NCBI GenBank assembly: GCA_944323945.1
Contig: CALUUL010000052.1
Location: forward strand, 1-12,558
DNA: 12,558 nt
DNA from: Candidatus Gastranaerophilales bacterium
GTDB lineage: Bacteria > Cyanobacteriota > Vampirovibrionia > Gastranaerophilales > Gastranaerophilaceae
Reading direction: 5' to 3'
Part shown: piece by piece, positions 1 to 7,372 of the stretch
Layout: the number at the start of each line of letters is the position of its first letter
Position numbering within the stretch: position 1 is the first letter of the stretch
Notes under the pieces: model-generated
Database searches by the model: none
The model's input: the letters and a program-made list of their open reading frames with translations, nothing else
What the model was told of the DNA's origin: nothing
Translations under genes and position numbers: made by a program

Positions 1-25
1 TATATTATGAGAAAAGGATTTAAAA

Positions 26-832
26 ATGAAATCAGTAAAAGAAGTTGCAACAGAATCAAAAATATTAGATAAATTGAGAAATTATCCAAAATGTACAGAA
101 ATGGTTAAATATTTGTTTTCAGATATTGAATTACAGGAAATGCAAGATTATGCAAATAATGTTTCAATAAAAAGACTTGGATATAATGACCATGGTCCTG
201 TTCATATGAGACAAGTAGCAATAAATGCAATAAAAATGTTAATTATTTTGCAAGAAGCCGGAATAAAAACCTCATTAGAAACAGAAGAAATAGGAACTTT
301 TGAAGATAGTATGTGTGCTGTAGTAATTGCTGCATTAATGCACGATTTAGGTATGATGATAGGAAGGCAGGATCATGAAGAAATGTCTGTTATGCTTGCA
401 ACTCCTATTATTGAAAAAACATTAAATAAAATATTCCCAAATGATATACATAAAAGAGTTGTAATAAAATCTTTGGCACTGGAAGCAATAATAGGACATA
501 TGTCTTCAAGAAAGATACATTCACTTGAAGCTGGAATTATTCTTATTGCAGACGGATGTGATATGACAAAAGGTAGAGCAAGAATACCTTTAGCTATTCA
601 TAATACTCCTAAAGTTGGTGATATCCATAAATATAGTGCAAATGCTATTACAAGAGTAAGTATAAGACACGGTGAGAAGAAACCGATACAAATAGATATA
701 GAAATGTCTTCTGAAGTAGGATTTTTCCAAATAGAAGAAGTGTTATTAACGAAAGTAGAATCAAGTCCTGCAAAACAGTATATTGAATTATATGCCGGAG
801 TTACAGGCCAAGATAAAAAATGTTATTTATAA
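26..832 (+). CDS. HD-domain metal-dependent phosphohydrolase, substrate unknown
   Basis: This 268-residue soluble protein carries the HD metal-binding signature in order: H56 and H60 in an N-terminal helix (DHGPVHMRQV), the His-Asp pair H106-D107 in ALMHDLGMM, H117 in RQDHEEM, H158 in IIGHMS, and D176/D179 in IADGCDMTKGRARIP. HD proteins hydrolyse phosphomonoester or phosphodiester bonds, often of nucleotides, at a one- or two-metal centre. After the HD core, about residues 200-268 form a separate small region rich in predicted beta strands (VSIRHGEKKPIQIDIEMSS). From memory, the GRARIP motif and this tail resemble stand-alone HD proteins of archaea and some bacteria whose substrate is unknown. 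No signal peptide, membrane segment or sensory domain is seen, so it is not an evident signalling receptor. The ATG at 26 has AAAAGGA at 12-18. The gene overlaps the convergent mrnC by 6 bases. The HD assignment is secure; the reaction is not. Confidence 0.85.
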   Translation: MKSVKEVATESKILDKLRNYPKCTEMVKYLFSDIELQEMQDYANNVSIKRLGYNDHGPVHMRQVAINAIKMLIILQEAGIKTSLETEEIGTFEDSMCAVVIAALMHDLGMMIGRQDHEEMSVMLATPIIEKTLNKIFPNDIHKRVVIKSLALEAIIGHMSSRKIHSLEAGIILIADGCDMTKGRARIPLAIHNTPKVGDIHKYSANAITRVSIRHGEKKPIQIDIEMSSEVGFFQIEEVLLTKVESSPAKQYIELYAGVTGQDKKCYL

Positions 833-1204
833 TGTTTTTTCATCAAAATTAATTAAACTATCCATTATATTGCAAAGTTCTAAAAATCTTTGTTTGTTGT
901 GAATATAGTTATATCCAAGTACAACTTCAAGAGATGTAGCATTTGAATGCAGGGCTCTATCAATTCTTCTTGCAGAAGATGTTGGAATATTCCTAGCCCT
1001 TCTTGCAAGTTCAATTTCTTCTTCTGTTAGATATTGGGTTATTCTCTCTAAAAGTTGAGTTTGAAATGCTGCATTTACATAATGAACTGTATATTTATGA
1101 AGACGTTTTAAATTAGATGTCATCATAATGGTTCTTTCTCTTATAAAGACTTCATATACAGCATCACCAATGTGTGCATAATTTTTTATATTTAATTCTT
1201 TCAA
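827..1204 (-). CDS. mrnC: Mini-ribonuclease 3 (Mini-III), 23S rRNA maturation
   Basis: This 125-residue protein is a lone RNase III catalytic domain without the double-stranded-RNA-binding domain of full RNase III, the defining form of Mini-III. Visible motifs are AHIGDAVYEVFIRE (residues 10-23, catalytic D14 and nearby E18), LHKYTVHYVNAAFQ (35-48), LARRARN (66-72) and TSLEVVLGYNYI (90-101) with E93 at the second catalytic acid position. In Bacillus subtilis the enzyme is a dimer that trims 23S rRNA precursor ends; it also occurs in cyanobacteria and plastids. The start is TTG (bases 1204-1202 on the minus strand). It is supported by AGGTGAA at 1213-1207 and by the lack of any Met before residue 27. 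Length matches the family. The gene ends inside the last codons of the convergent HD gene and diverges from the glycosyltransferase. Confidence 0.9.
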   Translation of the reverse strand: MKELNIKNYAHIGDAVYEVFIRERTIMMTSNLKRLHKYTVHYVNAAFQTQLLERITQYLTEEEIELARRARNIPTSSARRIDRALHSNATSLEVVLGYNYIHNKQRFLELCNIMDSLINFDEKTL

Positions 1205-1206
1205 AT

Positions 1207-1213
1207 TTCACCT
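1207..1213 (-). promoter_or_regulatory. Ribosome binding site fixing the TTG start of mrnC
   Basis: On the minus strand AGGTGAA lies a few bases before TTG at 1204-1202. No ATG is available near the conserved N-terminus, so this site decides the start. Confidence 0.6.
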
Positions 1214-1232
1214 ATATATTTATAAATAATAA

Positions 1233-1238
1233 TATAGT
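1233..1238 (+). promoter_or_regulatory. Possible -10 box for the glycosyltransferase, giving a very short leader
   Basis: TATAGT lies 12 bases before the ATG at 1251 in the 46-base divergent gap. If used, transcription would start within a few bases of the ATG. No Shine-Dalgarno-like purine run is present in the gap for this gene. There is no good -35 match at 17 bases, and the whole gap is A/T, so the box itself is weakly supported. Confidence 0.25.
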
Positions 1239-1250
1239 AATATTTATATT

Positions 1251-2372
1251 ATGAAAATACTTTTAGTAACAGATTTATATCCATTAGAAAATGAAAAAAT
1301 AGCAAAAGCTTTGTATTATTTTGTACAAGAGTGGCAAAAGCAAGGACATTATGTAGACGTAGTAAGAGCAAATTTTATAATAAATACTCTTGTCCGTGGT
1401 CGTAAAATACAAAAAGAAAATATTTACTATGAGAATGGAACAAAAATATATAATTTAAATTTTCATACACCTTTTTGGTTTGATGTATATAAAAAACTTC
1501 CTAAAGATTTTTCTTTAAAAAACTATGACGTGATTGTTTCTCATATGCCTTGCGGAGCATTTATGGCTGATAAACTTTTAAAAAAGCATAGTATTAAATA
1601 TATATGTGCTGTACATTTTTCAGATATTGTAGTTCTTAAAAGTTTTTTATATCTTCCATTTAGAAATAAACTTAAAGAAGTATATAAAAAAGCAGATAAA
1701 ATAGCTGCAAGAAGTTATGTTCTTCAAAAGAGAATAGAAAAAATTATACCTGAAATTCACAATAAGACTTTTGTTGCATATTCAGGAATTGATAATGATT
1801 ATATATCTGACTCAATAAAAAATACATTTAATAGAGAAGAATTGCAAATTTCAACAGTTGCTTCTTTAATAAAAAGAAAAAATATAGATGTAATAATAAA
1901 TGCAATTGCAAATATTAACCAGAAATTTCATTTGACAATAATTGGAGATGGTCCTGAAAGAAAAAGACTTGAAAAACTGATTCGCAAACTTAATATTTCA
2001 GATAAAGTTACTTTTTTAGGATGTATTGCTAGAGAAAAAGTAATTAGTAAATTAAAAGAATCAGATATATTTATTTTGCTTAGTCAAAATGAAACCTTTG
2101 GTATAAGCTATCTTGAAGCTATGGCAACAGGGAATATTCTTATTGCAAAAAAGGAAGATGGTATTGATGGTATTATTCAAAATAACAAAAATGGTTTTTT
2201 AATTAATTCTGAAGTGGGCGAATTAAAGGTTTGTATTGAAAATATAATAAAAATGAGTGATGAAGAAATAGAAATAGTAAGGAAGAACACTATAGACACA
2301 GTAAAAAAGCTTACTATAAGAGCTTCGTCTGAGAATTATATTAATAATATTGTGAATAATGAAAAGATATAA
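1251..2372 (+). CDS. Family 4 glycosyltransferase (GT-B fold)
   Basis: This 373-residue cytosolic or membrane-associated enzyme is expected to transfer a sugar from a nucleotide-sugar donor. The N-terminal Rossmann half opens with MKILLVTDLYP (1-11) and EWQKQGHYVDVV (27-38), as in GT4 acceptor domains. The C-terminal donor half shows VASLIKRKNIDVIINAI (203-219), IIGDGPERKRLEKLI (230-244), VTFLGCI (253-259) and the E-x7-E motif SQNETFGISYLEAMA (278-292; E281 and E289), then NNKNGFLI (311-318). No hydrophobic anchor is evident. Donor and acceptor cannot be read from the sequence; polysaccharide, lipopolysaccharide or glycolipid synthesis are possibilities. It stands alone, with no other surface-glycan gene in the window. 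The ATG at 1251 begins exactly at the first beta strand, but no Shine-Dalgarno site precedes it. Confidence 0.88.
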   Translation: MKILLVTDLYPLENEKIAKALYYFVQEWQKQGHYVDVVRANFIINTLVRGRKIQKENIYYENGTKIYNLNFHTPFWFDVYKKLPKDFSLKNYDVIVSHMPCGAFMADKLLKKHSIKYICAVHFSDIVVLKSFLYLPFRNKLKEVYKKADKIAARSYVLQKRIEKIIPEIHNKTFVAYSGIDNDYISDSIKNTFNREELQISTVASLIKRKNIDVIINAIANINQKFHLTIIGDGPERKRLEKLIRKLNISDKVTFLGCIAREKVISKLKESDIFILLSQNETFGISYLEAMATGNILIAKKEDGIDGIIQNNKNGFLINSEVGELKVCIENIIKMSDEEIEIVRKNTIDTVKKLTIRASSENYINNIVNNEKI

Positions 2373-2385
2373 TTTTATATAAAAT
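2372..2385. repeat. 14-base perfect palindrome in front of the permease gene
   Basis: ATTTTATATAAAAT reads the same on both strands. It starts on the last base of the glycosyltransferase stop codon and overlaps the putative -35 box of the permease. It could be an operator, but A/T-only palindromes arise easily by chance in this composition. Confidence 0.25.
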
Positions 2386-2402
2386 CATGTTTGTTTTATA
2401 AT
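2374..2402 (+). promoter_or_regulatory. Likely sigma-70-type promoter of the amino acid permease
   Basis: A perfect TATAAT sits at 2397-2402, with TTTATA at 2374-2379 as a 4-of-6 match to the -35 consensus and 17 bases between. The start would lie near 2409, about 20 bases before the permease ATG. Just downstream is a small G/C island, TCGC-TGT-GCGA (2408-2418), with 4-base inverted arms. It stands out from the surrounding A/T and could form a tiny leader hairpin or be a binding half-site. Confidence 0.4.
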
Positions 2403-2428
2403 AAATTTCGCTGTGCGATTAAGAAGAT

Positions 2429-3967
2429 ATGGAAAATATGAAACAGAAAACATTAGCTGTTATAGAAAAGATGCTCAGTAAAAAATCTACGGATTTATTT
2501 ATACAAGAAAGTAAAACAACTGAGTTAAAGAAAACATTAAATATATTTGATTTATTGATTCTAGGTGTAAGTGCTGTTGTTGGAACGGGGATTTTTACAA
2601 TTATAGGTAGTGCGATAGTTGGGAGTTATGATGCATCCGGTGCCGGAACTGCAGTAATAGTTTCGATGTTAATAGCAGCTTTAGCAAGTTTATTTTCTGC
2701 ATTGGCATATTCTGAAATTGCAGCAATGATACCTGTTGCAGGAAGCGCATATACATTTACCTATGCAACAATGGGCGAATTTATGGCTTGGATGGTTGGT
2801 TGGGTTTTAATGCTTGAATATGCAATTGGAAATATCACGGTAGCAACAGCTTGGACTGGATATTTAACCCAACTTTTAAAGGGATTTAGGCATATCCTTC
2901 CTGATTTTGTTATTAATTTCCCTTTATGGCTAAGAAATGATTTCCGTTCAATGTATGCAATGTGTGATAAATATGGATGGAATTTGCACGATAAGATGCC
3001 TTTTATCCATCTTCCGTTTGGAATAGAGATACCTGTTGCCATAAATATTCCTGCTATTTTTATTGTACTTCTTTTAACAATACTTTTGATTAAAGGAGTA
3101 AAAGAATCAACAAGAGTTGCGGGAATAATGGTATTTGTAAATTTATCAATAATAATATCATTTGTAATAGTCGGCGCAAAATATGTAGCACCTGATAACT
3201 GGATGCCTTTTGCACCAAATGGAATGGAAGGTATTTTAGCTGGTACTTTTATAATTTTCTTTGCTTATATTGGTTTTGATGCAATATCAACAGCAGCTGA
3301 AGAGACCAAAAATCCTCAAAGAGATTTGCCTATAGCAATTATTGGTACGCTTGTTTTATGTACAATTTTATATGTCTCGGTAGCTTTAGTTTTAACAGGG
3401 ATTATTCCTCTCGGAAATATTGATACTCAGGCCCCTTTGGCACATGCAATGAGAGTTATTGGTAAAAATTGGTATGCAGGTGCTATTTCTGTTGGTGCGT
3501 TGTGTGCGTTAACTTCGGTTTTATTAGTATACCAACTTGGAACAACAAGAATATTCTATGCAATCGCCAGAGACAACTTTTTGCCTCAAAATATTATGAA
3601 AATTCACCCTAAGTTTAAAACACCGCATATTATAACTTGGATTTCAGGTCTAATTGTAATTATCGGTTCTTTATTTATGGATTTAAATATCTCTGCTGAG
3701 TTGTGTAATTATGGTACTTTTGCATCATTCGTAATTATCTGTATTGAAGTATTAATTCTGAGGAAAACAGAACCAAATAGACATAGACCTTTTAAAGTTC
3801 CGTTTTGTCCTTTATTCCCAATTTTAGGTATTATAATGTGCAGCTGCTTTATGATATATAAAAGTATGTCAGGCGGTGATTCTTCTAAATACTTTTTGTT
3901 ATGGGTAATTATGGGACTTGCTATATATATATTCTACGGATATAAGAATAAACGTATTAAAGAATAG
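2429..3967 (+). CDS. APC-superfamily amino acid permease, cationic amino acid transporter type
   Basis: This 512-residue integral membrane protein has about twelve to fourteen hydrophobic segments. The N-terminal tail (SKKSTDLFIQESKTTELKKT, 17-36) matches the arrangement before the first helix in the CAT group. The unwound substrate-binding helix 1 reads GVSAVVGTGIFTIIG (46-60). Further hallmarks are the helix 2-3 region AYSEIAAMIPVAGSAYTFTY (93-112), AYIGFDAISTAAEETKNPQ (279-297) with FDAISTAAEE in helix 6, and TTRIFYAIARDNFLP (372-386). Residues about 150-205 form a long external loop, as is usual in this group. It should import an amino acid by proton symport or exchange; the substrate is not determined by the sequence. 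The ATG at 2429 has only a weak purine run (AAGAAG, 2421-2426), and Met4 at 2438 is an alternative start. It looks monocistronic, with a promoter before it and a hairpin after it. Confidence 0.9.
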   Translation: MENMKQKTLAVIEKMLSKKSTDLFIQESKTTELKKTLNIFDLLILGVSAVVGTGIFTIIGSAIVGSYDASGAGTAVIVSMLIAALASLFSALAYSEIAAMIPVAGSAYTFTYATMGEFMAWMVGWVLMLEYAIGNITVATAWTGYLTQLLKGFRHILPDFVINFPLWLRNDFRSMYAMCDKYGWNLHDKMPFIHLPFGIEIPVAINIPAIFIVLLLTILLIKGVKESTRVAGIMVFVNLSIIISFVIVGAKYVAPDNWMPFAPNGMEGILAGTFIIFFAYIGFDAISTAAEETKNPQRDLPIAIIGTLVLCTILYVSVALVLTGIIPLGNIDTQAPLAHAMRVIGKNWYAGAISVGALCALTSVLLVYQLGTTRIFYAIARDNFLPQNIMKIHPKFKTPHIITWISGLIVIIGSLFMDLNISAELCNYGTFASFVIICIEVLILRKTEPNRHRPFKVPFCPLFPILGIIMCSCFMIYKSMSGGDSSKYFLLWVIMGLAIYIFYGYKNKRIKE

Positions 3968-3985
3968 GATAATAAACTTGGATTC

Positions 3986-4022
3986 AGAATAAAGATTAAA
4001 CTTTTTTTATTTATTCTTTTTT
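3986..4022 (+). terminator. Weak intrinsic terminator after the permease gene
   Basis: AGAATAAA (3986-3993) pairs perfectly with TTTATTCT (4010-4017) around a 16-base loop that can add a few A-T pairs, and a run of six T follows (4017-4022). The position 18 bases after the permease stop fits, but the stem is nearly all A-T and therefore weak. Confidence 0.45.
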
Positions 4023-4062
4023 ATGTTTGAAATAAAATAATAAATAGAATAAGGATATAAAG

Positions 4063-5673
4063 ATGAAACACACAAAGTATTCTGCAGTAATAGTAGGTAG
4101 TGGTATAGCAGGGCTTTATGCCGCAATAAAGTTGCATAAAGAAGTAAAGCTTGAAAATGGTCTTTTAATAGTTACAAAATCACAGTTAATCGAATCTAAT
4201 TCAAAATATGCACAAGGCGGAATGGTTTGCGTAATGCCTGAAAATAAATTAGATTCTTGTACTTTGCATATAGAAGACACTATAAAAGCAGGTGCAGGTT
4301 TAACAGATGCAAAGGTTGCAGCTTTTATTTCCGAAAAAAGTTCCGAAGTAGTGAAAGAATTGCAGAAGTTAGGTGTAGATTTTGATAGAGATGAAAATAA
4401 TAAATTAAAATTTACAAAAGAAGCTGCACACAGTGTGAATAGAATTCTTCACGCAGGTGGTGATGCTACTGGTTTTTGTATAGAAAATGCCTTGGTAAAA
4501 TATTTAATGTCTCAAAAAGATATCGATATATATGAACAAACATTGGCAGTTGAATTATTAAAAGACTCAAAAAACATAAATAGGGGATTAATAACATATA
4601 ATTATAGTGAAAATGAATATGAAATAGTAGAAACACCTGTAGTAATACTCGCAACAGGGGGAATCGGTCAATTATATAAATATACAACAAATCCAGATAT
4701 AACAACAGGAGATGGAATCGCATTGGCATATAGAGCAGGTGCTATAGTAAAAGACATGGAATTTGTACAATTCCATCCTACAGCCTTTGCTCTTGGCGAA
4801 AATGGAACAATGTTTTTAATCTCAGAAGCTGTCAGAGGTGAAGGTGCTAAGCTTGTTGATAAAGACGGTCATACGTTTATGGAAAAGTATGATAAACGAC
4901 TAGAATTAGCTCCTCGCGATGTTGTAACAAGGGCTATATTTAATGAAATGAAAGAAACAAATACTTCTAATGTATACCTTAATGCAACACATATTAGTGA
5001 AGAAAAATTTGAAAAGCGTTTCCCTACAATTTTTGGAACTTGCAGGGAATATAATATAAATCCATCAAAAGATTATATACCTGTTTCTCCGTCCGCACAT
5101 TACTTTATGGGCGGAATAAAAACAAAGGTAAACGGAAAAACGTCTATAGACGGACTTTACGCTATAGGTGAAGCATCTTGTACGGGTTTGCATGGTGCAA
5201 ATCGTTTGGCATCCAATTCAATATTAGAATGTGCTGTTACTGCTTTTGAATTGGTTAATTTCTTAAAATCCAGAAGTCTAGAAGAAAATTATATTCAAGA
5301 TGAGCAAATAAATAAAATAATAAGTTTCTATGAAGATAATATTCAAATAAATAATAAAGAAGAAACTGAAGAATTATTTAGAGAAATAAAAGAATTAATG
5401 TGGAATAATGTTGGAATTATAAGAAATGAAGAAAAATTAATGATAGCAAAAGCCAAAATAGACGAATTAAAGGAAAAATTTGGTTATACATATAAGTGTC
5501 CTGACAGAAGTTCCTATGAAATAAGGAATATGCTAACAATTGCAGAACTTATAATAGAATTTGCTTTAAAGAGAAAAGAATCAAGAGGCGCTCACTATAG
5601 AGAGGATTATCCTCAAAAGGATTTAATCGCAGAATCTCATCAATTATCAAGAAATACAACAATGAAAGGTTAA
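4063..5673 (+). CDS. nadB: L-aspartate oxidase (quinolinate synthase complex B protein)
   Basis: This 536-residue FAD enzyme oxidises L-aspartate to iminoaspartate, the first step of de novo NAD synthesis, passing electrons to oxygen or fumarate in studied species. The dinucleotide fold is VIVGSGIAGLYAAIKL (9-24, GxGxxG at 12-17), followed by SKYAQGGMVCV (48-57 region). FTKEAAHSVNRILHAGGDAT (117-136) carries E120 at the position where fumarate reductase and succinate dehydrogenase relatives have Gln, which supports aspartate oxidase. Active-site candidates are H238 (QFHPT), R290 (DVVTR), H346 (SAHYFMGG) and R381 (GANRLASNS). The C-terminal helical domain ends with ESRGAHYREDYPQ. Length is that of the family (about 540). 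The ATG has AAGGA at 4051-4055, seven bases upstream. nadC follows after 6 bases. nadA is absent from the window, so iminoaspartate must be used by a NadA encoded elsewhere. Confidence 0.95.
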   Translation: MKHTKYSAVIVGSGIAGLYAAIKLHKEVKLENGLLIVTKSQLIESNSKYAQGGMVCVMPENKLDSCTLHIEDTIKAGAGLTDAKVAAFISEKSSEVVKELQKLGVDFDRDENNKLKFTKEAAHSVNRILHAGGDATGFCIENALVKYLMSQKDIDIYEQTLAVELLKDSKNINRGLITYNYSENEYEIVETPVVILATGGIGQLYKYTTNPDITTGDGIALAYRAGAIVKDMEFVQFHPTAFALGENGTMFLISEAVRGEGAKLVDKDGHTFMEKYDKRLELAPRDVVTRAIFNEMKETNTSNVYLNATHISEEKFEKRFPTIFGTCREYNINPSKDYIPVSPSAHYFMGGIKTKVNGKTSIDGLYAIGEASCTGLHGANRLASNSILECAVTAFELVNFLKSRSLEENYIQDEQINKIISFYEDNIQINNKEETEELFREIKELMWNNVGIIRNEEKLMIAKAKIDELKEKFGYTYKCPDRSSYEIRNMLTIAELIIEFALKRKESRGAHYREDYPQKDLIAESHQLSRNTTMKG

Positions 5674-5679
5674 ACAAAT

Positions 5680-6522
5680 ATGTCATCTGTATTATTACAC
5701 GATTTTATAGTAGAAGAACACGTAAAGAATGCACTAAAAGAAGATATCGGTTTTGGGGATATAACAACAGATTATTTGATTCCTAAAAATGAACTAATAA
5801 TTGCAAAATTAAATACAAGAGAAGATGGCATATTATGTGGAATTGATATAGTTGAAATAGTATTTAAGATACTCTCAAAGGAAGTAAAAATACAAAAGTT
5901 ATTCAAAGATGGAGATAAAATAAAAAAAGGTGATACGCTAGCAGTTATCGAAGGTCCTGCCAGAGCTGTTTTAATTGGGGAAAGAACGGCATTGAATTAT
6001 ATCCAGCGATTAAGTGGAATAGCAACAGAAACTAATAAATATCAAGTTGCGATAGGTAATAATAAAGCTAGAATTACAGATACAAGAAAAACAACACCCG
6101 GATTTAGAATGTTTGAAAAATACGCTGTATATACAGGAGGAGCAAGACTTCACCGTTTTAATCTTTCTGATTGTGTAATGATTAAAGATAATCATATTCA
6201 ATATGCAGGATCAATAACAAATGCAGTAAATAAAATCAGAGAACACCTCTCTCATACTCATAAAATCGAAATTGAATGTGATACCATAGAACAAGTAAAA
6301 GAAGCTATTAATGCAAAAGCCGATATAATTATGCTTGACAATATGAACTGTGATTTAATGAAACAATGTGTTGAACTTATTGGTGGTAAAGCTTTAATAG
6401 AGGCAAGCGGTAATGTTACAATTGATACTATTGGAAATATTGCAAAAACAGGTGTAGATGTTATATCTTCCAGTGCAATTGTTGCAAAGGCAAAAACTTT
6501 AGATATTGCTCTAGATATGTAG
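5680..6522 (+). CDS. nadC: Nicotinate-nucleotide pyrophosphorylase (quinolinate phosphoribosyltransferase)
   Basis: This 280-residue enzyme converts quinolinate and PRPP to nicotinate mononucleotide, CO2 and pyrophosphate, the step that joins de novo synthesis to the common NAD route. Motifs in order: LKEDIGFGDITTDYLIP (19-35), GERTALNYIQRLSGIAT (100-116, R102), ARITDTRKTTPGFRMFEKYA (130-149, R136-K137), LHRFNLSDCVMIKDNHI (157-173; H158-R159, K169), IEIECDT with E199, IIMLDNM with D220, and IEASGNVT (240-247). Residue 157 is Leu where most bacterial homologues I recall have Asn in an NHR triad; the His-Arg pair itself is kept. It starts 6 bases after nadB, and GAAAGG inside the end of nadB (5664-5669) can serve as its ribosome site, so the two genes are almost certainly co-transcribed. 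Confidence 0.95.
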   Translation: MSSVLLHDFIVEEHVKNALKEDIGFGDITTDYLIPKNELIIAKLNTREDGILCGIDIVEIVFKILSKEVKIQKLFKDGDKIKKGDTLAVIEGPARAVLIGERTALNYIQRLSGIATETNKYQVAIGNNKARITDTRKTTPGFRMFEKYAVYTGGARLHRFNLSDCVMIKDNHIQYAGSITNAVNKIREHLSHTHKIEIECDTIEQVKEAINAKADIIMLDNMNCDLMKQCVELIGGKALIEASGNVTIDTIGNIAKTGVDVISSSAIVAKAKTLDIALDM

Positions 6523-6583
6523 TAATAATATTTGCACTAATATAGTTTTTGTAGCACAATAATATGTAAAGGGGTTAAAAATA
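6523..6583 (+). promoter_or_regulatory. nadC-etfB gap with the etfB ribosome site and only a doubtful promoter
   Basis: This is the longest gap within the nadB-to-transporter run (61 bases). A strong AAAGGGG at 6568-6574 fixes the TTG start of etfB at 6584. A possible promoter is TTGCAC (6532-6537) with CACAAT (6555-6560) at 17-base spacing; another -10-like box, TATAGT (6541-6546), lacks a partner. No terminator hairpin was found, so read-through from nadC is plausible. Confidence 0.35.
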
Positions 6584-7372
6584 TTGAACATTGTTGTGTT
6601 TATAAAACAGGTTCCTGATACTAATGATGTAAAATGGACTCAAAATAATAATATAGATAGAACAAAAATGGATTCTATTATAAATCCTGTTGATAAACAG
6701 GCAATAGAGGCTGCACTTAGATTGAAAGAAGCATACGGTGCGAATATAACTGCAATAACAATGGGACCAAGTAAGGCTTTGGATGTTTTAAAAGAAGCAA
6801 TAGCTCTTGGCATAGATGATGCAGTAATTTTGTCTGATCCAAAATTTTCAGGTTCAGATACATGTGCTACATCAAGGGTATTAGCTGCAACGGTTAAAGA
6901 AAAATTTCCTGGTACTGATTTAATATTATTTGGGCAAAGTGCGATAGACGGGGAAACTTCACAGACAGGACCTTCAACAGCTGTAAGGTTAGATTATCCG
7001 TTTATTTGTCATGTTAATGAAATTGTTGAAATCAATGATGGTAAGATAGAAATTAATACAGAAACAGAAGCATATAAAGAAGTACTTGAAGTTCAAATGC
7101 CAGCTGTCTTATGTATAAGTAATTATGTTTTTAAACCAAGAATTCCTAAAATTAGTGGATATATAAGATCTCAAGATTATAATTATAAATCGTATAACAT
7201 ATATGAATTAAATATTCCCGAGACACAAACCGGAGTAAAAGGTTCACCAACATATGTTTCTTGTGTATATAAAACTGCTGATGATAGAAATTGCAGAATG
7301 ATATATGCAAAAGATAATGAGAACTTTGCAAATGAAATAATGATGGAAATAAAAGAAATAATGGGGCGTTAA
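6584..7372 (+). CDS. etfB: Electron transfer flavoprotein, beta subunit
   Basis: This 262-residue subunit belongs to the EtfB/FixA family. It forms a heterodimer with EtfA and contributes a nucleotide site: AMP in classical ETFs, a second FAD in electron-bifurcating ones. Visible family features are the N-terminal strand NIVVFIKQVPDTNDVKW (2-18), INPVDKQAIEAALRLKEAYG (33-52), ITMGPSKALDVLKEAIALG (58-76), the dinucleotide-binding loop FGQSAIDGETSQTGPSTA (116-133), and the recognition-loop region following PAVLCISN (173-180) with KPRIPK (184-189). The DGET form of the loop looks more like ETFs of anaerobes than the mitochondrial form; this is a memory-based impression, not a classification. The start is TTG with AAAGGGG nine bases upstream, and the conserved N-terminal strand begins directly there. 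The stop overlaps the etfA start by one base (TAATG). Confidence 0.93.
   Translation: MNIVVFIKQVPDTNDVKWTQNNNIDRTKMDSIINPVDKQAIEAALRLKEAYGANITAITMGPSKALDVLKEAIALGIDDAVILSDPKFSGSDTCATSRVLAATVKEKFPGTDLILFGQSAIDGETSQTGPSTAVRLDYPFICHVNEIVEINDGKIEINTETEAYKEVLEVQMPAVLCISNYVFKPRIPKISGYIRSQDYNYKSYNIYELNIPETQTGVKGSPTYVSCVYKTADDRNCRMIYAKDNENFANEIMMEIKEIMGR

Noticed and set aside
827..1204. mrnC as a truncated ordinary RNase III
   Set aside because: The length, the AHIGDAVYEV start and the intact LEVVLGY end match complete Mini-III proteins; there is no remnant of a dsRNA-binding domain.
2761..3042. Open frame of 93 codons on the minus strand inside the permease
   Set aside because: It lies wholly opposite a well-supported membrane protein gene, has no ribosome site or recognisable motif, and is a shadow of the sense codons.
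4466..4729. Open frame of 87 codons on the minus strand inside nadB
   Set aside because: Its low-complexity Leu/Phe/Tyr-rich product is what an A/T-rich antisense frame gives; the sense strand encodes conserved NadB.
4063..5673. NadB read as a fumarate reductase or succinate dehydrogenase flavoprotein
   Set aside because: E120 in the KEAAHS segment, the family length and the adjacent nadC favour aspartate oxidase, and no iron-sulfur or membrane subunit genes follow.
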